Origin: an uncultured Actinobaculum sp. | Lineage (GTDB): Bacteria; Actinomycetota; Actinomycetes; Actinomycetales; Actinomycetaceae | Direction: 5' to 3' | Assembly (NCBI GenBank): GCA_938020505.1 | Contig: CALIHR010000031.1 | Location: 1 to 14,019 of the forward strand | DNA: 14,019 bases | Shown here: positions 1 to 6,563 of the stretch, piece by piece | Layout of the letters: each line of letters begins with the position of its first letter | How positions within the stretch are numbered: position 1 is the stretch's first letter | Notes under the pieces: model-generated | What the model saw: the letters and a program-made list of their open reading frames with translations, nothing else | The model's database searches: none | Told to the model about the DNA's origin: nothing | Program-made: the position numbers and the translations under genes

Positions 1-128
1 GCCGGATCCGTGGGGCTCGGCGAAGGTGCCGGGTCGGTGGGCTTCGGCGAGGGAGCCGGATCCGTGGGGCTCGGCGAAGGTGCCGGGTCGGTGGGCTTCG
101 GCGAGGGAGCCGGATCCGTGGGGCTCGG
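1..128 (-). repeat. 54-bp tandem repeat encoding the Pro-rich stalk of the HtaA protein
   Basis: Two exact 54-bp units (1-54 and 55-108) and the start of a third (109-about 122) encode the 18-residue period T-D-P-A-P-S-P-K-P / T-D-P-A-P-S-P-S-P. Each unit is two diverged 27-bp halves. The exact identity between units points to recent expansion. The array continues beyond the left edge, so total copy number is unknown. Confidence 0.9.
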
Positions 129-812
129 CGTCGGCTCCGGTGTAGGTGCGGCGGTCTCGTTGACCTCGAAGTTGAAGGCGTCGAGCTCCGCTCCCTCCTG
201 ATAGAAGCCGGCGAAGCCCTCGGCGCCCTTTGCGGTCAAGGTGACCTTGGGAGCCTTCACGGTAAGTTTCTTGTCGCCGTCGTGCTGAATCGTGATGTTG
301 CTCAGCTTGGCGAACTCGACCTGGCCGTAGTCGGTGACATTGGCGGCGCCCATCGCCTTGCTCTTGACGTTGAGGAGCAGATCGGCGGTGTTCGGACCCG
401 TGAATTTCACGACCGGGTTGGCGATCGTGATGTCAAGCTGGCCATGGTGCCCGGTGAAGTGCACACCGCCCTTGAACGTGATTGTTCCGGGGGTGTCGGC
501 GGTGAGCGACTGTCCGTCGTTCACGGGGAAGTTGAATTCCCCGGTGGCGCCGTCAAGAAGCTCCCAGCTTCCCTTTGCCGGACCGGTCTTGATGTAGTTG
601 CGGAAACTCTGGCGCAGGCCCCATTCCGCCGAACCCGTGAGCTGGGCGGGCTTGGCCGGCTCGAGTCGTGAGATGCTTCCCGGCGCAGACTCGTGAGCGG
701 CGAAGGCCGACGCGCTGAACAGGGGCGCGGCGGCCAGTGCGGCGGCCGCGGTGAGAACTGTAGCGGTGGCAAGCGAGCGATGAGTCCGCCGAGGAACGCG
801 ATTGTTGTGCAT
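1..812 (-). CDS. htaA: HtaA-domain secreted haem-binding protein, C-terminus off the left edge
   Basis: Reading from ATG at 812 leftward, 270 codons stay open to the window edge, so the C-terminus is missing. Residues 1-38 form a Sec signal peptide (basic start with R-R, Ala-rich core, cleavage near A-F-A). Residues about 58-215 match the HtaA haem-transport domain: W-G-L-R-Q-S-F-R-N-Y-I (Tyr73), then F-T-G-H-H-G-Q-L (His122/123) followed by I-A-N-P. In corynebacterial HtaA, a Tyr and a His at such places bind haem. After residue about 220 comes a Pro/Thr/Ser-rich stalk of T-D-P-A-P-S-P repeats, typical of a spacer before further HtaA domains or a wall or membrane anchor, which would lie outside the window. 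The start is supported by a GAAGGA ribosome site 5-6 bases upstream. Expected role: surface capture of haem iron. The family call is strong. Anchoring and partner genes cannot be seen. Confidence 0.88.
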   Translation of the reverse strand, partial: MHNNRVPRRTHRSLATATVLTAAAALAAAPLFSASAFAAHESAPGSISRLEPAKPAQLTGSAEWGLRQSFRNYIKTGPAKGSWELLDGATGEFNFPVNDGQSLTADTPGTITFKGGVHFTGHHGQLDITIANPVVKFTGPNTADLLLNVKSKAMGAANVTDYGQVEFAKLSNITIQHDGDKKLTVKAPKVTLTAKGAEGFAGFYQEGAELDAFNFEVNETAAPTPEPTPSPTDPAPSPKPTDPAPSPSPTDPAPSPKPTDPAPSPSPTDP

Positions 813-894
813 TGATGTTCCTTCGGTTATTTGGTTGTTGTCAGTGTGCGAGGGCGGCAACGAAAACGCCGGTTGCGATGCCCTACGCAATTGG

Positions 895-928
895 AGCTTA
901 CATGAGCCAGGGTTGCCTCACCAGGGTT
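895..928 (-). promoter_or_regulatory. Candidate htaA promoter with overlapping iron-repressor-like operator
   Basis: On the minus strand TAAGCT (plus 895-900) fits the actinobacterial TAnnnT -10 element, about 85 bases before the htaA start. Immediately upstream lies an imperfect dyad, TGAG-N10-CTCA (903-920). Overlapping it is a direct repeat of CCAGGGTT at 907-914 and 921-928. DtxR/IdeR iron repressors bind 19-bp dyads of the form TTAGGnnAGnCTnnCCTAA; this 18-bp site shares only the outer positions, so the match is partial. Position over the promoter and the haem-uptake context make iron control reasonable. No good -35 is visible (best TGGTGA at 17 bases). Confidence 0.35.
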
Positions 929-1340
929 TCTTTTTCACTAGAATTCTGTTGATGAGTTGGGAAAGTGATTTCTCGCTTTTTGCTATTTTACAGTCACGTA
1001 ACGGGAATGCATGGTTTTGGCGACGTCTTCTCCAGGCGTTCAAATCGTTGTGTGATTTCTCGTGTTTCAAGCCTGGAAAGATGCTGAACTATGCTTAAAT
1101 GTTTAAAACTGCTTAAAAATACCTGCGTTTCTTTTCGGGGGTCTTGCGTTGACGTCTGAAAAGAGTTATGGCTTATCGAATCAAAAGGAATGTATATACG
1201 GTCTTTTGGTGTCGTGAATACAAGGGATTTTGGGTGCGATGACGGAGCGTGACGGTAGTTGACTTTAGCGGTGACTAACTGCGGCGGTAACTGAAAGCGA
1301 CCGCAACTGAATGCGGCAAGCACGAAACTGCGGCGATGCC
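929..1340. other. AT-richer divergent intergenic region between htaA and moaA
   Basis: No convincing gene lies here; the open frames present are shadows. It holds an inverted repeat TCCAGGC ... GCCTGGA (about 1030-1077, widely spaced), two copies of TGCTTAAA either side of TTTAAA (about 1092-1118), a lone TTGACG at 1149-1154 without a well-placed -10, and TATATACGGT at 1193-1202. At 1277-1335 the pentamer AACTG occurs four times (1277, 1289, 1305, 1326); the first and last are the identical 10-mer AACTGCGGCG. No molybdenum-cofactor riboswitch was recognised by eye, but its absence is not proven. Confidence 0.4.
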
Positions 1341-1344
1341 CGTG

Positions 1345-1350
1345 TAGGAT
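1345..1350 (+). promoter_or_regulatory. Candidate -10 element for moaA
   Basis: TAGGAT, preceded directly by TG, fits TAnnnT and matches TATAAT at four of six positions. A start about seven bases downstream would give a leader of roughly 37 bases with the moaA ribosome site inside it. No -35 is apparent, so this is tentative. Confidence 0.28.
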
Positions 1351-1393
1351 TGCGGTGCGCGCACGTCTGACGCACAAAGGCATAAAGGAATAC

Positions 1394-2530
1394 ATGAACA
1401 CCACGTCTGTCCCGACGCCCGTACGGGCGAATCCGGTGGTGCATCTCGGCTTGCCCAGGATGAGAACGAGCGGCTCGGTTCCGGCGGACCGCCCGCGCAT
1501 GCCGGATCTCATCGACCGATTCGGCCGCGTCGCCCGCGATCTGCGGGTCTCGCTCACTGACAAATGCAATCTTCGCTGCACTTACTGCATGCCCGCCGAG
1601 GGGGTGCAGCCCGTTCCGGGCGAGCGCATTTTGACCGACGCCGAGGTGGTGCGGCTCGTGCGCATCGCCGTTGAGAGACTCGGTGTGCGCGAGGTGCGGT
1701 TCACCGGCGGCGAACCCTTGCTGCGGAAGGGACTGGAGAAGATCGTGGCGGCGACGTCGGCCCTTTCCACCGACGTCGGGACGCGCGTGGAAACCTCGCT
1801 GACGACGAACGCCCTCGGCTTGCGCCACCGTGCACGTCGGCTGAAAGAGGCGGGCTTGACGAGGGTCAACGTTTCCATAGATGCCGCCGATCGGGAGACA
1901 TACGCCGCCCTCACCCGCAGAGACCGCTTCGACGACGCCGTTGCCGGCGCCCGCGCCGCGGCGGAGGCGGGCCTGCTTCCGGTGAAGGTCAACGTGGTGC
2001 TCGTCAGGGGCGTCAACGACGCGCAGGCCGTCAGGCTGGTGGCGGAGGCGCTCGTGAGCGGCTACGAGCTGCGTTTCATCGAGCAGATGCCGCTTGGGCC
2101 CAGCGGGAAGTGGACGCGTTCCGGGATGGTTGCGGCCGAGGAGATCCTGAGCAGATTGGAAGGCGCTTTCAAGCTTGTGGCGCGGCCGGGGACGGAAAGG
2201 GGGAGCTCGCCCGCCGAACTGTGGGACGTCGCACCGGGCAAGGTCGACGGCGTCGAGCATCCCGGGGGGACGGTGGGCGTCATCGCGTCGATCACCCGCC
2301 CGTTTTGCGGGGACTGCGACCGGACGAGGCTGACTGCGGACGGCCAGGTTCGCTCCTGCCTTTTCGCTCGCGAGGAAACGGATCTTCGTTCGCTTCTGCG
2401 CGCGGGCGCCGATGACGATACAATCGCCGATGCTTGGCGTGCGGCCATGTGGGGCAAACAGCCCGGACACGGCGTGGACGATCCGAGCTTTTTGCAGCCT
2501 TCGCGCACGATGAGCGCGATCGGAGGATGA
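1394..2530 (+). CDS. moaA: GTP 3',8-cyclase MoaA (radical SAM), molybdenum cofactor synthesis
   Basis: This 378-residue protein catalyses the first step of molybdopterin synthesis, rearranging GTP to the 3',8-cyclised intermediate that MoaC turns into cyclic pyranopterin monophosphate. The radical-SAM cluster motif C-N-L-R-C-T-Y-C is at residues 58-65, followed by G-G-E-P at 105-108 for SAM binding. The second 4Fe-4S site, which binds GTP, is C305-x2-C308-x13-C322 (F-C-G-D-C-D-R-T-R-L). The protein ends in the conserved Gly-Gly tail that is needed for activity in this family. Length is slightly above the usual 330-340 because of an N-terminal extension. ATG at 1394 is preferred over an upstream in-frame GTG at 1355 because AAAGGAA sits at 1384-1390. 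It is followed one base later by moaD, so the two form an operon. Confidence 0.97.
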   Translation: MNTTSVPTPVRANPVVHLGLPRMRTSGSVPADRPRMPDLIDRFGRVARDLRVSLTDKCNLRCTYCMPAEGVQPVPGERILTDAEVVRLVRIAVERLGVREVRFTGGEPLLRKGLEKIVAATSALSTDVGTRVETSLTTNALGLRHRARRLKEAGLTRVNVSIDAADRETYAALTRRDRFDDAVAGARAAAEAGLLPVKVNVVLVRGVNDAQAVRLVAEALVSGYELRFIEQMPLGPSGKWTRSGMVAAEEILSRLEGAFKLVARPGTERGSSPAELWDVAPGKVDGVEHPGGTVGVIASITRPFCGDCDRTRLTADGQVRSCLFAREETDLRSLLRAGADDDTIADAWRAAMWGKQPGHGVDDPSFLQPSRTMSAIGG

Positions 2531-2531
2531 A

Positions 2532-2783
2532 ATGACAGTCAATTTGCGATACTTCGCCGCTGTGGCAGAGGCCGCCGGCGTGACCGAGGAAAGCGTCAGC
2601 CTGCCCGCGGGGGCAACCGTCGGGGATCTGCGTGCGGCCTTGGTCGCCGCTCGGGGGGCGGGCTTTGCCAGGCAGCTCGCCGTCAGCGCGCTTCTGATCG
2701 ACGGCGCCCATGCCGACGACGCCGCGCCTTTGCCTTCCGGCGCCGTCAGGGCGGACGTCCTCCCGCCGTTCGCCGGCGGGTGA
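2532..2783 (+). CDS. moaD: MoaD-like molybdopterin synthase small (sulfur-carrier) subunit
   Basis: An 83-residue ubiquitin-fold protein with the MoaD/ThiS pattern: short beta strand V-N-L-R-Y-F-A-A-V-A-E-A-A-G at the start, L-P-A-G-A-T-V-G-D-L in the middle, and L-P-P-F-A-G-G at the end. The terminal Gly-Gly is adenylated by a MoeB/MoeZ enzyme and converted to a thiocarboxylate, the sulfur donor to MoaE. The start lies one base after the moaA stop; its ribosome site GGAGG (2522-2526) is inside the end of moaA, so translation is probably coupled. Both partners it needs, a MoaE domain and a MoeZ-type activator, are encoded within the next 3.4 kb. ThiS is a less likely alternative given the neighbours. 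Confidence 0.92.
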   Translation: MTVNLRYFAAVAEAAGVTEESVSLPAGATVGDLRAALVAARGAGFARQLAVSALLIDGAHADDAAPLPSGAVRADVLPPFAGG

Positions 2784-2795
2784 GCCGCGCCGGCG
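2771..2795. terminator. GC-rich hairpin between convergent moaD and mogA-moaE
   Basis: CGCCGGCG at 2771-2778 pairs perfectly with CGCCGGCG at 2788-2795 across a 9-base loop. It spans the moaD stop and the 13-base gap to the stop of the opposing gene. No T tract follows on either side, so it would be an atypical bidirectional terminator. The placement is the main support. Confidence 0.4.
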
Positions 2796-2796
2796 G

Positions 2797-3750
2797 CTAG
2801 GCCTGGCCGGTCCATTCCGCCGAGCCGTCGGCGAATTCCTGCCGTTTCCATATGGGCAGGCGGAGTTTGACCTGCTCGATGACGGCTTCGAGGACGCGCA
2901 GCGCCTCCTTCCGGTGGGAGGCCGAAACGGCTGCGCCCAGCGCGATCTCGCCCACGCGCAGGCGGCCTGTGCGGTGGAGCACCGCGATCTTGCACGCCCC
3001 GCTTCCGGCGGCGACGTCGGCGGCGATCTTTCGAACGACGTCTCCGGCTTCGGGGTGCGCTTCGTAATCGATGGACGCCACAGGACGGGCGTCGTCGTGA
3101 TTGCGCACCTGCCCGCAGAATGTGACGAGTGCGCCCGCGCTTGGATCGTCCACGGCGGCGGCGAGGGCATCCATGTCGATGGGGTCGGCGGTGACGCCGG
3201 CGACGATCGCCTCGGCGTCGGAGCCGTCGCTGCGGCCTCGGTTCTGAATGGCTATCGTGGCGGCCTTGTGCGGCGCGGGATGGTCGCCGTCGGCCAGCTG
3301 GTCGACGATGTGCCCCAGAAGGGGGCCGACGGCGGCGACGGCGTCGCGCACGCCGCCCGTCGATCCGGGCGCGTTGAGGACGAAAACTCGGCGATCGCCC
3401 GTCTCAATGACGCCGGCGACTCCGCGGGATAGGGCGGCGGTGGGAACTCGGGGGTTGTCCCGCAGAAGGTCTTCGACGCCGATGAGCCTGCGTGCGAGCA
3501 GCGGCTCGGTCGCCTCCGGCGTGAGGTCGCGGCTGGTGATTCCCGTGCCGCCCGCGGTGAGGATGACGTCCGCCCCCGAGTCTGCCGCTTCGCGAATCGC
3601 CGCCTGCACCGATTCGACGCCGTCGCGCACCACAACGGGCCCGGCGACCTTGCCGAAGTCCGCGAGAAGCCGGACGGCGAGCGGGCCGGAAACGTCCTTG
3701 CGTTGCCCGGAAAACGTGCGGTCGGAGACTGTTATGACGGCGATCCTCAT
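2797..3750 (-). CDS. Fused MogA-MoaE: molybdopterin adenylyltransferase plus molybdopterin synthase large subunit
   Basis: A 317-residue two-domain protein. Residues 1-about 160 are MogA/MoaB-like: start R-I-A-V-I-T-V-S-D-R, the nucleotide-binding T-A-G-G-T-G-I-T-S-R-D-L-T-P-E-A-T at 65-81, and N-A-P-G-S-T-G-G-V at 126-134. This domain makes adenylyl-molybdopterin. Residues about 185-315 are MoaE: G-Q-V-R-N-H-D-D at 213-220, Y-E-A-H-P-E at 229-234, H-R-T-G-R-L at 259-264, and V-K-L-R-L-P-I-W-K-R. There Lys295 and Lys302 have the same seven-residue spacing as the catalytic Lys119 and Lys126 of E. coli MoaE. A linker of about 25 residues joins them. The fusion would tie dithiolene formation to adenylation. 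It is transcribed toward moaD. No Shine-Dalgarno precedes the ATG, and a -10-like element close by suggests an almost leaderless message. Confidence 0.95.
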   Translation of the reverse strand: MRIAVITVSDRTFSGQRKDVSGPLAVRLLADFGKVAGPVVVRDGVESVQAAIREAADSGADVILTAGGTGITSRDLTPEATEPLLARRLIGVEDLLRDNPRVPTAALSRGVAGVIETGDRRVFVLNAPGSTGGVRDAVAAVGPLLGHIVDQLADGDHPAPHKAATIAIQNRGRSDGSDAEAIVAGVTADPIDMDALAAAVDDPSAGALVTFCGQVRNHDDARPVASIDYEAHPEAGDVVRKIAADVAAGSGACKIAVLHRTGRLRVGEIALGAAVSASHRKEALRVLEAVIEQVKLRLPIWKRQEFADGSAEWTGQA

Positions 3751-3758
3751 GTGCTATG

Positions 3759-3764
3759 AGTTTA
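3759..3764 (-). promoter_or_regulatory. Candidate -10 of mogA-moaE, near-leaderless start
   Basis: On the minus strand TAAACT (TAnnnT form) ends eight bases before the ATG at 3750. Transcription would then begin at or 1-2 bases before the start codon. This agrees with the lack of a ribosome-binding site. Leaderless genes are common in actinobacteria. No clear -35 is seen. Confidence 0.4.
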
Positions 3765-3785
3765 ATCGATGCGCGCATTCCGTTT

Positions 3786-3945
3786 CGCTCGCGCATGTGT
3801 TCTTCCTCGTTTGCACGTGCGCCTTGCCTTCGGTCGCGTGCCCGTCCTTCTGCGTTCGCGTGAGCATGTTGCTTTTGGGTTCGCGTGCATGTCGCTTTTG
3901 CGCTCGCGCACATAGGTTGTGTTCGCTCGCGCCTTTTGCGCCGCC
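3786..3945. repeat. Degenerate tandem repeats of about 19-25 bp, TCGCGTG-type
   Basis: About seven diverged units begin near 3786, 3809, 3832, 3854, 3879, 3903 and 3922. They share a core TTCGCGTG/CTCGCGCA, then CATGT, then a T-rich end such as GCTTTTG. Best-matched pair: 3854-3878 and 3879-3902. The repeats lie upstream of both the leftward mogA-moaE gene and the rightward moeZ gene. Open frames through them look like by-products of the repeat. Function unknown. Confidence 0.45.
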
Positions 3946-4044
3946 CTTCGGCATGGCGCCGCCGTCTATCTCCATGCCCGCGCGCTAGGCAACGCCCGAT
4001 CGTCCTCGGCGCCGCAACTTCGCCTTGGCGCCACGACGTTGACC

Positions 4045-4126
4045 CGGCGCGCCGCGATGCCGACTGACGACTTCAGCGTTCCCCAACATCGCCTCGGCGC
4101 GCCGCAACGCCAGCTGTCGACTTCGG
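4045..4126. repeat. Diverged direct repeat of 50-bp period upstream of moeZ
   Basis: CGGCGCGCCGC begins at 4045 and again at 4095. Each copy is followed by a similar stretch ending in GACTTC (4068-4073 and 4119-4124). The copies are imperfect. A weaker related unit may precede them near 4015-4035. The stretch between the gene ends (3751-4209) otherwise holds no gene I can support. Confidence 0.4.
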
Positions 4127-4197
4127 CACGCCACGATCGATCGTCGGCGGAGGCGCTCTGCCTGCCGCGAATATCGGCGTGCTGTGACGCTCGGCGG

Positions 4198-4203
4198 TAC
4201 CAT
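4198..4203 (+). promoter_or_regulatory. -10 element placing the moeZ transcript start on its ATG (leaderless)
   Basis: TACCAT matches TAnnnT. Its position is exactly -12 to -7 relative to the A of the moeZ ATG at 4210, the geometry expected for a leaderless transcript. There is no Shine-Dalgarno upstream of this ATG. An upstream ATG at 4202 gives only three codons, ending in a stop that overlaps the moeZ start as ATGA; it would not be transcribed if the start site is at 4210. Confidence 0.45.
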
Positions 4204-4209
4204 GGCGGT

Positions 4210-6117
4210 ATGAGTCTTCGCCCCGCAGTCGAGCCCGAAAGCGTGCTCGACAACCGCCAGCGCACGCGGTATTCGCGCCAGATTCTCCTCCACGGCGAGG
4301 ACGGCCAGGCCCGTTTGGCCGCGGCGCGCGTGCTCGTCGTCGGCGCGGGCGGGCTCGGGTCTCCCGCGCTCTTGTATCTCGCCGCGGCCGGTGTGGGGAC
4401 GATCGGGATCGTCGACGACGACGTCGTCGACCTGTCTAACCTCCATCGGCAGGTGATCCATGATTCGACTGCGATTGCGACGCCCAAAGCAGTTTCCGCC
4501 GCCGCGAAAATCGAGGCGCTCAACCCCGACGTCGACGTGATCGTGTACCCCGAGCGGCTGACGGAAGAAAATGCGGCCCAGCTGATGTCCGGCTACGACG
4601 TGGTGCTGGACGGAAGCGACAATTTCTTCACCCGTTACGCGGTGGACGCCGCCTGCTCCGAATTGTCGATCCCCGAGGTGTGGGGGTCGATCCTTCGATA
4701 CTCGGCGCAGATTTCGGTGTTCTGGACGGGCGGGCGGGCGCGGCAATTCGGCGTCAAAGAGCCTGGTGTGTGTCTGCGGGACCTTTTTCCGAGCCCGCCG
4801 CCCGCCGGGGCGACGTCGAGCTGCGGCGAGGCCGGCGTGATTGGAAGTTTGTGCGGCCAGGTCGGCTCGACCATGGCGGGCGAGGCCGTCAAGCTCATCA
4901 CCGGCGTCGGCGAACCTCTTCTGGGAACCGTGCTGGCGCTTGACGCCCTGAGCAACCGATATGAGACGATTCGATTGCTCGGCAGGCGGGATAGGCCGGA
5001 GCCCCTGAAAGGAGAGCGCTTGATGAGTGCATGTGGCGTTCCGAGCCCTTCGGAAAGAGGCATGCCCGGACCAAATGTCTCCGGGGCAAATGTGCCTGGG
5101 TCGCGCCTGACCGAATCTGGCGCGCGTTGGCTGCGCGAGTCAGAGCCGGACGCGTTTGAGACATGGGTTCCGGGTGCGGGCGCGCCGAAGGTGCGCGAGC
5201 CCGAATTTGACCCTTCCGAAACGTGGGTGCCCGGAGCGGACGTGCCGGGGGCGGGTGCGACGGGGTTTGACCCGTCTGAGACGTTGGTTCCGGGAGCCGA
5301 TGGGACGAAGGCGCGTGAGCCCGAATTTGACCCGTCCGAGACCTGGGTGCCCGGGGCGGGTGAGCCAAGGGCGTCTAAGCCTGAGTTTGATGCTTCTGAA
5401 ACCTTGACGCCTGAACCGGACGACGTCGATTCGGATGCGCCCCAGGTGCGCGCCCCGCAGCCGAACATGCCCGAACCGGATGCGTCAGGGCTTCCTGTGC
5501 CTGAGAAGAATACGCCGGAGGTGCGCGCTCCTGAAGCAGACGTGGCTCGGCCTAAGCCAAGGAGGGCCCAATCCCGAGGCGCGGTTCAGCCCGAATCGAG
5601 TACTGCTCGATTTAGGCGGGGCACGGTCGAGTCTAAGCCGGGGGCGGCTCAATCTTGGCCGAGCGTGACTGCGCCTGAAGCAGATGCGCTTCAGAATAGA
5701 CCAGGCGCAACTCAGACTAAACCAGATGCGATTCAGACTAAGCCGGGTGCGGGCGCGCCAAAGCCGAGTGCAGCTCGACCTAGTGGGCATGATGCGGGTG
5801 TGCCGGAGGCGAATGTGAGGGAAGTGGCGGTCAGGCTCGCGCAGGGGGCGAAGATGCTTGATGTCCGTGAATCCCACGAACGCGCGATTTGCGCGATCCG
5901 GCCCTCGACGCACATTCCGCTCGCCGATGTTCTGGCCGACCCTTCTGCTGCCGCGAAGAGACTTCCCGACGGTCCCGTTTACGTCTACTGTCTGGGCGGA
6001 GTCCGTTCGATGCAGGCGGCGAAGGCCCTCGCCGCGGAGGGCGTTGAGGTGATCAACGTTGCGGGAGGTCTAAAACAGTGGTGGCTTTACGTCGATCCGT
6101 CGATGCCTCGCTACTGA
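4210..6117 (+). CDS. moeZ: MoeZ-like adenylyltransferase/sulfurtransferase (ThiF-rhodanese) with very long repetitive linker
   Basis: A 635-residue protein that should adenylate the Gly-Gly end of MoaD and then sulfurate it. Residues about 13-260 are a ThiF/MoeB domain: Y-S-R-Q-I-L-L at 21-27, ATP loop G-A-G-G-L-G at 45-50, N-L-H-R-Q at 77-81, and D-G-S-D-N at 134-138. A conserved Cys is at 205. The zinc cysteines are missing (C188-L-R-D191 instead of C-x-x-C, and no second pair), as I recall for mycobacterial MoeZ. Residues about 534-635 are a rhodanese domain with active loop C594-L-G-G-V-R599. Usual MoeZ length is near 390; the extra about 240 residues form a Pro/Glu/Ala/Ser-rich linker with 20-residue repeats at 314-393. 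ATG at 4210 is chosen because the ThiF homology starts at once and nothing upstream is conserved in pattern. CysO or ThiS could be additional partners. Confidence 0.93.
   Translation: MSLRPAVEPESVLDNRQRTRYSRQILLHGEDGQARLAAARVLVVGAGGLGSPALLYLAAAGVGTIGIVDDDVVDLSNLHRQVIHDSTAIATPKAVSAAAKIEALNPDVDVIVYPERLTEENAAQLMSGYDVVLDGSDNFFTRYAVDAACSELSIPEVWGSILRYSAQISVFWTGGRARQFGVKEPGVCLRDLFPSPPPAGATSSCGEAGVIGSLCGQVGSTMAGEAVKLITGVGEPLLGTVLALDALSNRYETIRLLGRRDRPEPLKGERLMSACGVPSPSERGMPGPNVSGANVPGSRLTESGARWLRESEPDAFETWVPGAGAPKVREPEFDPSETWVPGADVPGAGATGFDPSETLVPGADGTKAREPEFDPSETWVPGAGEPRASKPEFDASETLTPEPDDVDSDAPQVRAPQPNMPEPDASGLPVPEKNTPEVRAPEADVARPKPRRAQSRGAVQPESSTARFRRGTVESKPGAAQSWPSVTAPEADALQNRPGATQTKPDAIQTKPGAGAPKPSAARPSGHDAGVPEANVREVAVRLAQGAKMLDVRESHERAICAIRPSTHIPLADVLADPSAAAKRLPDGPVYVYCLGGVRSMQAAKALAAEGVEVINVAGGLKQWWLYVDPSMPRY
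5149..5388 (+). repeat. Four 60-bp tandem repeats inside the moeZ linker
   Basis: Units at 5149-5208, 5209-5268, 5269-5328 and 5329-5388, with a decaying fifth at 5389-5418, encode a 20-residue period. The consensus is F-D-P-S-E-T-W-V-P-G-A-G followed by a variable stretch, then R-E-P-E. Copies differ by substitutions, mostly in the second half, so the array is older than the exact repeat in the HtaA stalk. The linker after it (5419-5800) is also Pro-rich, with shorter repeats such as Q-T-K-P. Confidence 0.88.
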
Positions 6118-6151
6118 CGCGCCCCGCCACTGATACGCTGCGCTGCTGATT

Positions 6152-6173
6152 TCCGGCCGCAATGGCTGCCGGA
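6152..6173 (+). terminator. Weak hairpin 34 bases after moeZ
   Basis: TCCGGC (6152-6157) pairs with GCCGGA (6168-6173) around a 10-base loop, followed by TAAAC rather than a T tract. Only the position after the last gene of the cluster supports a terminator role. Confidence 0.25.
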
Positions 6174-6534
6174 TAAACAGAGATCCCGACGGCGTGGCTT
6201 GCCTGCCCGCGAGGTCGAATGCGTGACAGCTGGCCTCGCACGGCTGAGCTGGTGCGTCCGCGAAGCGCGACCAAAGAAAACGGTAGGCGGATGCGACTCT
6301 AGCTTTGTGCATTGCCAGCCGCTCAGAGACCTTCGTGTCCAAATAGTGAAAGGGCTCGCAGCAGAACGACTTTTGAGGGCATGATTCTCATAGATGGAAA
6401 CAGTGCCTAAAGCGAGTTACCGCAACAAATACGTAGACGTTATTTAATAAATGTTATATTGTAACAATTGTGCTTTAGTAATTCATGCGAATTAAGGATA
6501 AATAGCTAATTGTCAGTCTTTTGCTGAAGATGCG
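6174..6534. other. Intergenic stretch changing from GC-rich to AT-rich, with dyads
   Basis: No gene is supported. From about 6376 the base composition becomes clearly AT-rich, unlike the preceding genes. It contains an extended -10-like TGTTATATT at 6452-6460, overlapping dyads within TTGTAACAATTGT (6459-6471), and a perfect inverted repeat TAATTC-ATGC-GAATTA (6479-6494). These sit 40-75 bases upstream of the better promoter at 6535 and could bind a regulator. Confidence 0.4.
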
Positions 6535-6563
6535 TTGACTTCTCGGAATTTCGGTGATAGGTT
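6535..6563 (+). promoter_or_regulatory. Promoter of the 476-residue protein gene
   Basis: TTGACT (6535-6540) and TAGGTT (6558-6563) are separated by exactly 17 bases, a good actinobacterial housekeeping promoter (five of six -35 bases, TAnnnT -10). Transcription near 6570 would leave a leader of about 73 bases before the ATG at 6643. The TTG in the -35 could be misread as an upstream start codon for the gene. Confidence 0.6.

Noticed and set aside
282..671. Plus-strand open frame of 129 codons opposite htaA
   Set aside because: It is the antisense shadow of the HtaA domain, which has a signal peptide and recognisable motifs on the minus strand.
1265..2995. Long minus-strand open frame of 576 codons across moaA and moaD
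   Set aside because: Composition is Arg/Pro/His-rich shadow sequence without domains, and moaA and moaD on the other strand are certain.
3754..3975. Minus-strand frame of 73 codons ending just before mogA-moaE
   Set aside because: It runs through the degenerate short repeats, has no ribosome site and shows no domain; the repeat itself explains the open frame.
3919..4209. Extension of moeZ upstream to an ATG at 3919
   Set aside because: The extra 97 residues are low-complexity, run through repeats, and the ThiF homology and -10 element both point to 4210.
4202..4213. Three-codon leader peptide overlapping the moeZ start
   Set aside because: The predicted transcript starts at 4210, after this ATG, so it is unlikely to be translated.
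6118..6534. tRNA or other structured RNA gene in the gap after moeZ
   Set aside because: No cloverleaf, T-loop GTTC-x-A-x-T pattern or known RNA core could be found by eye.
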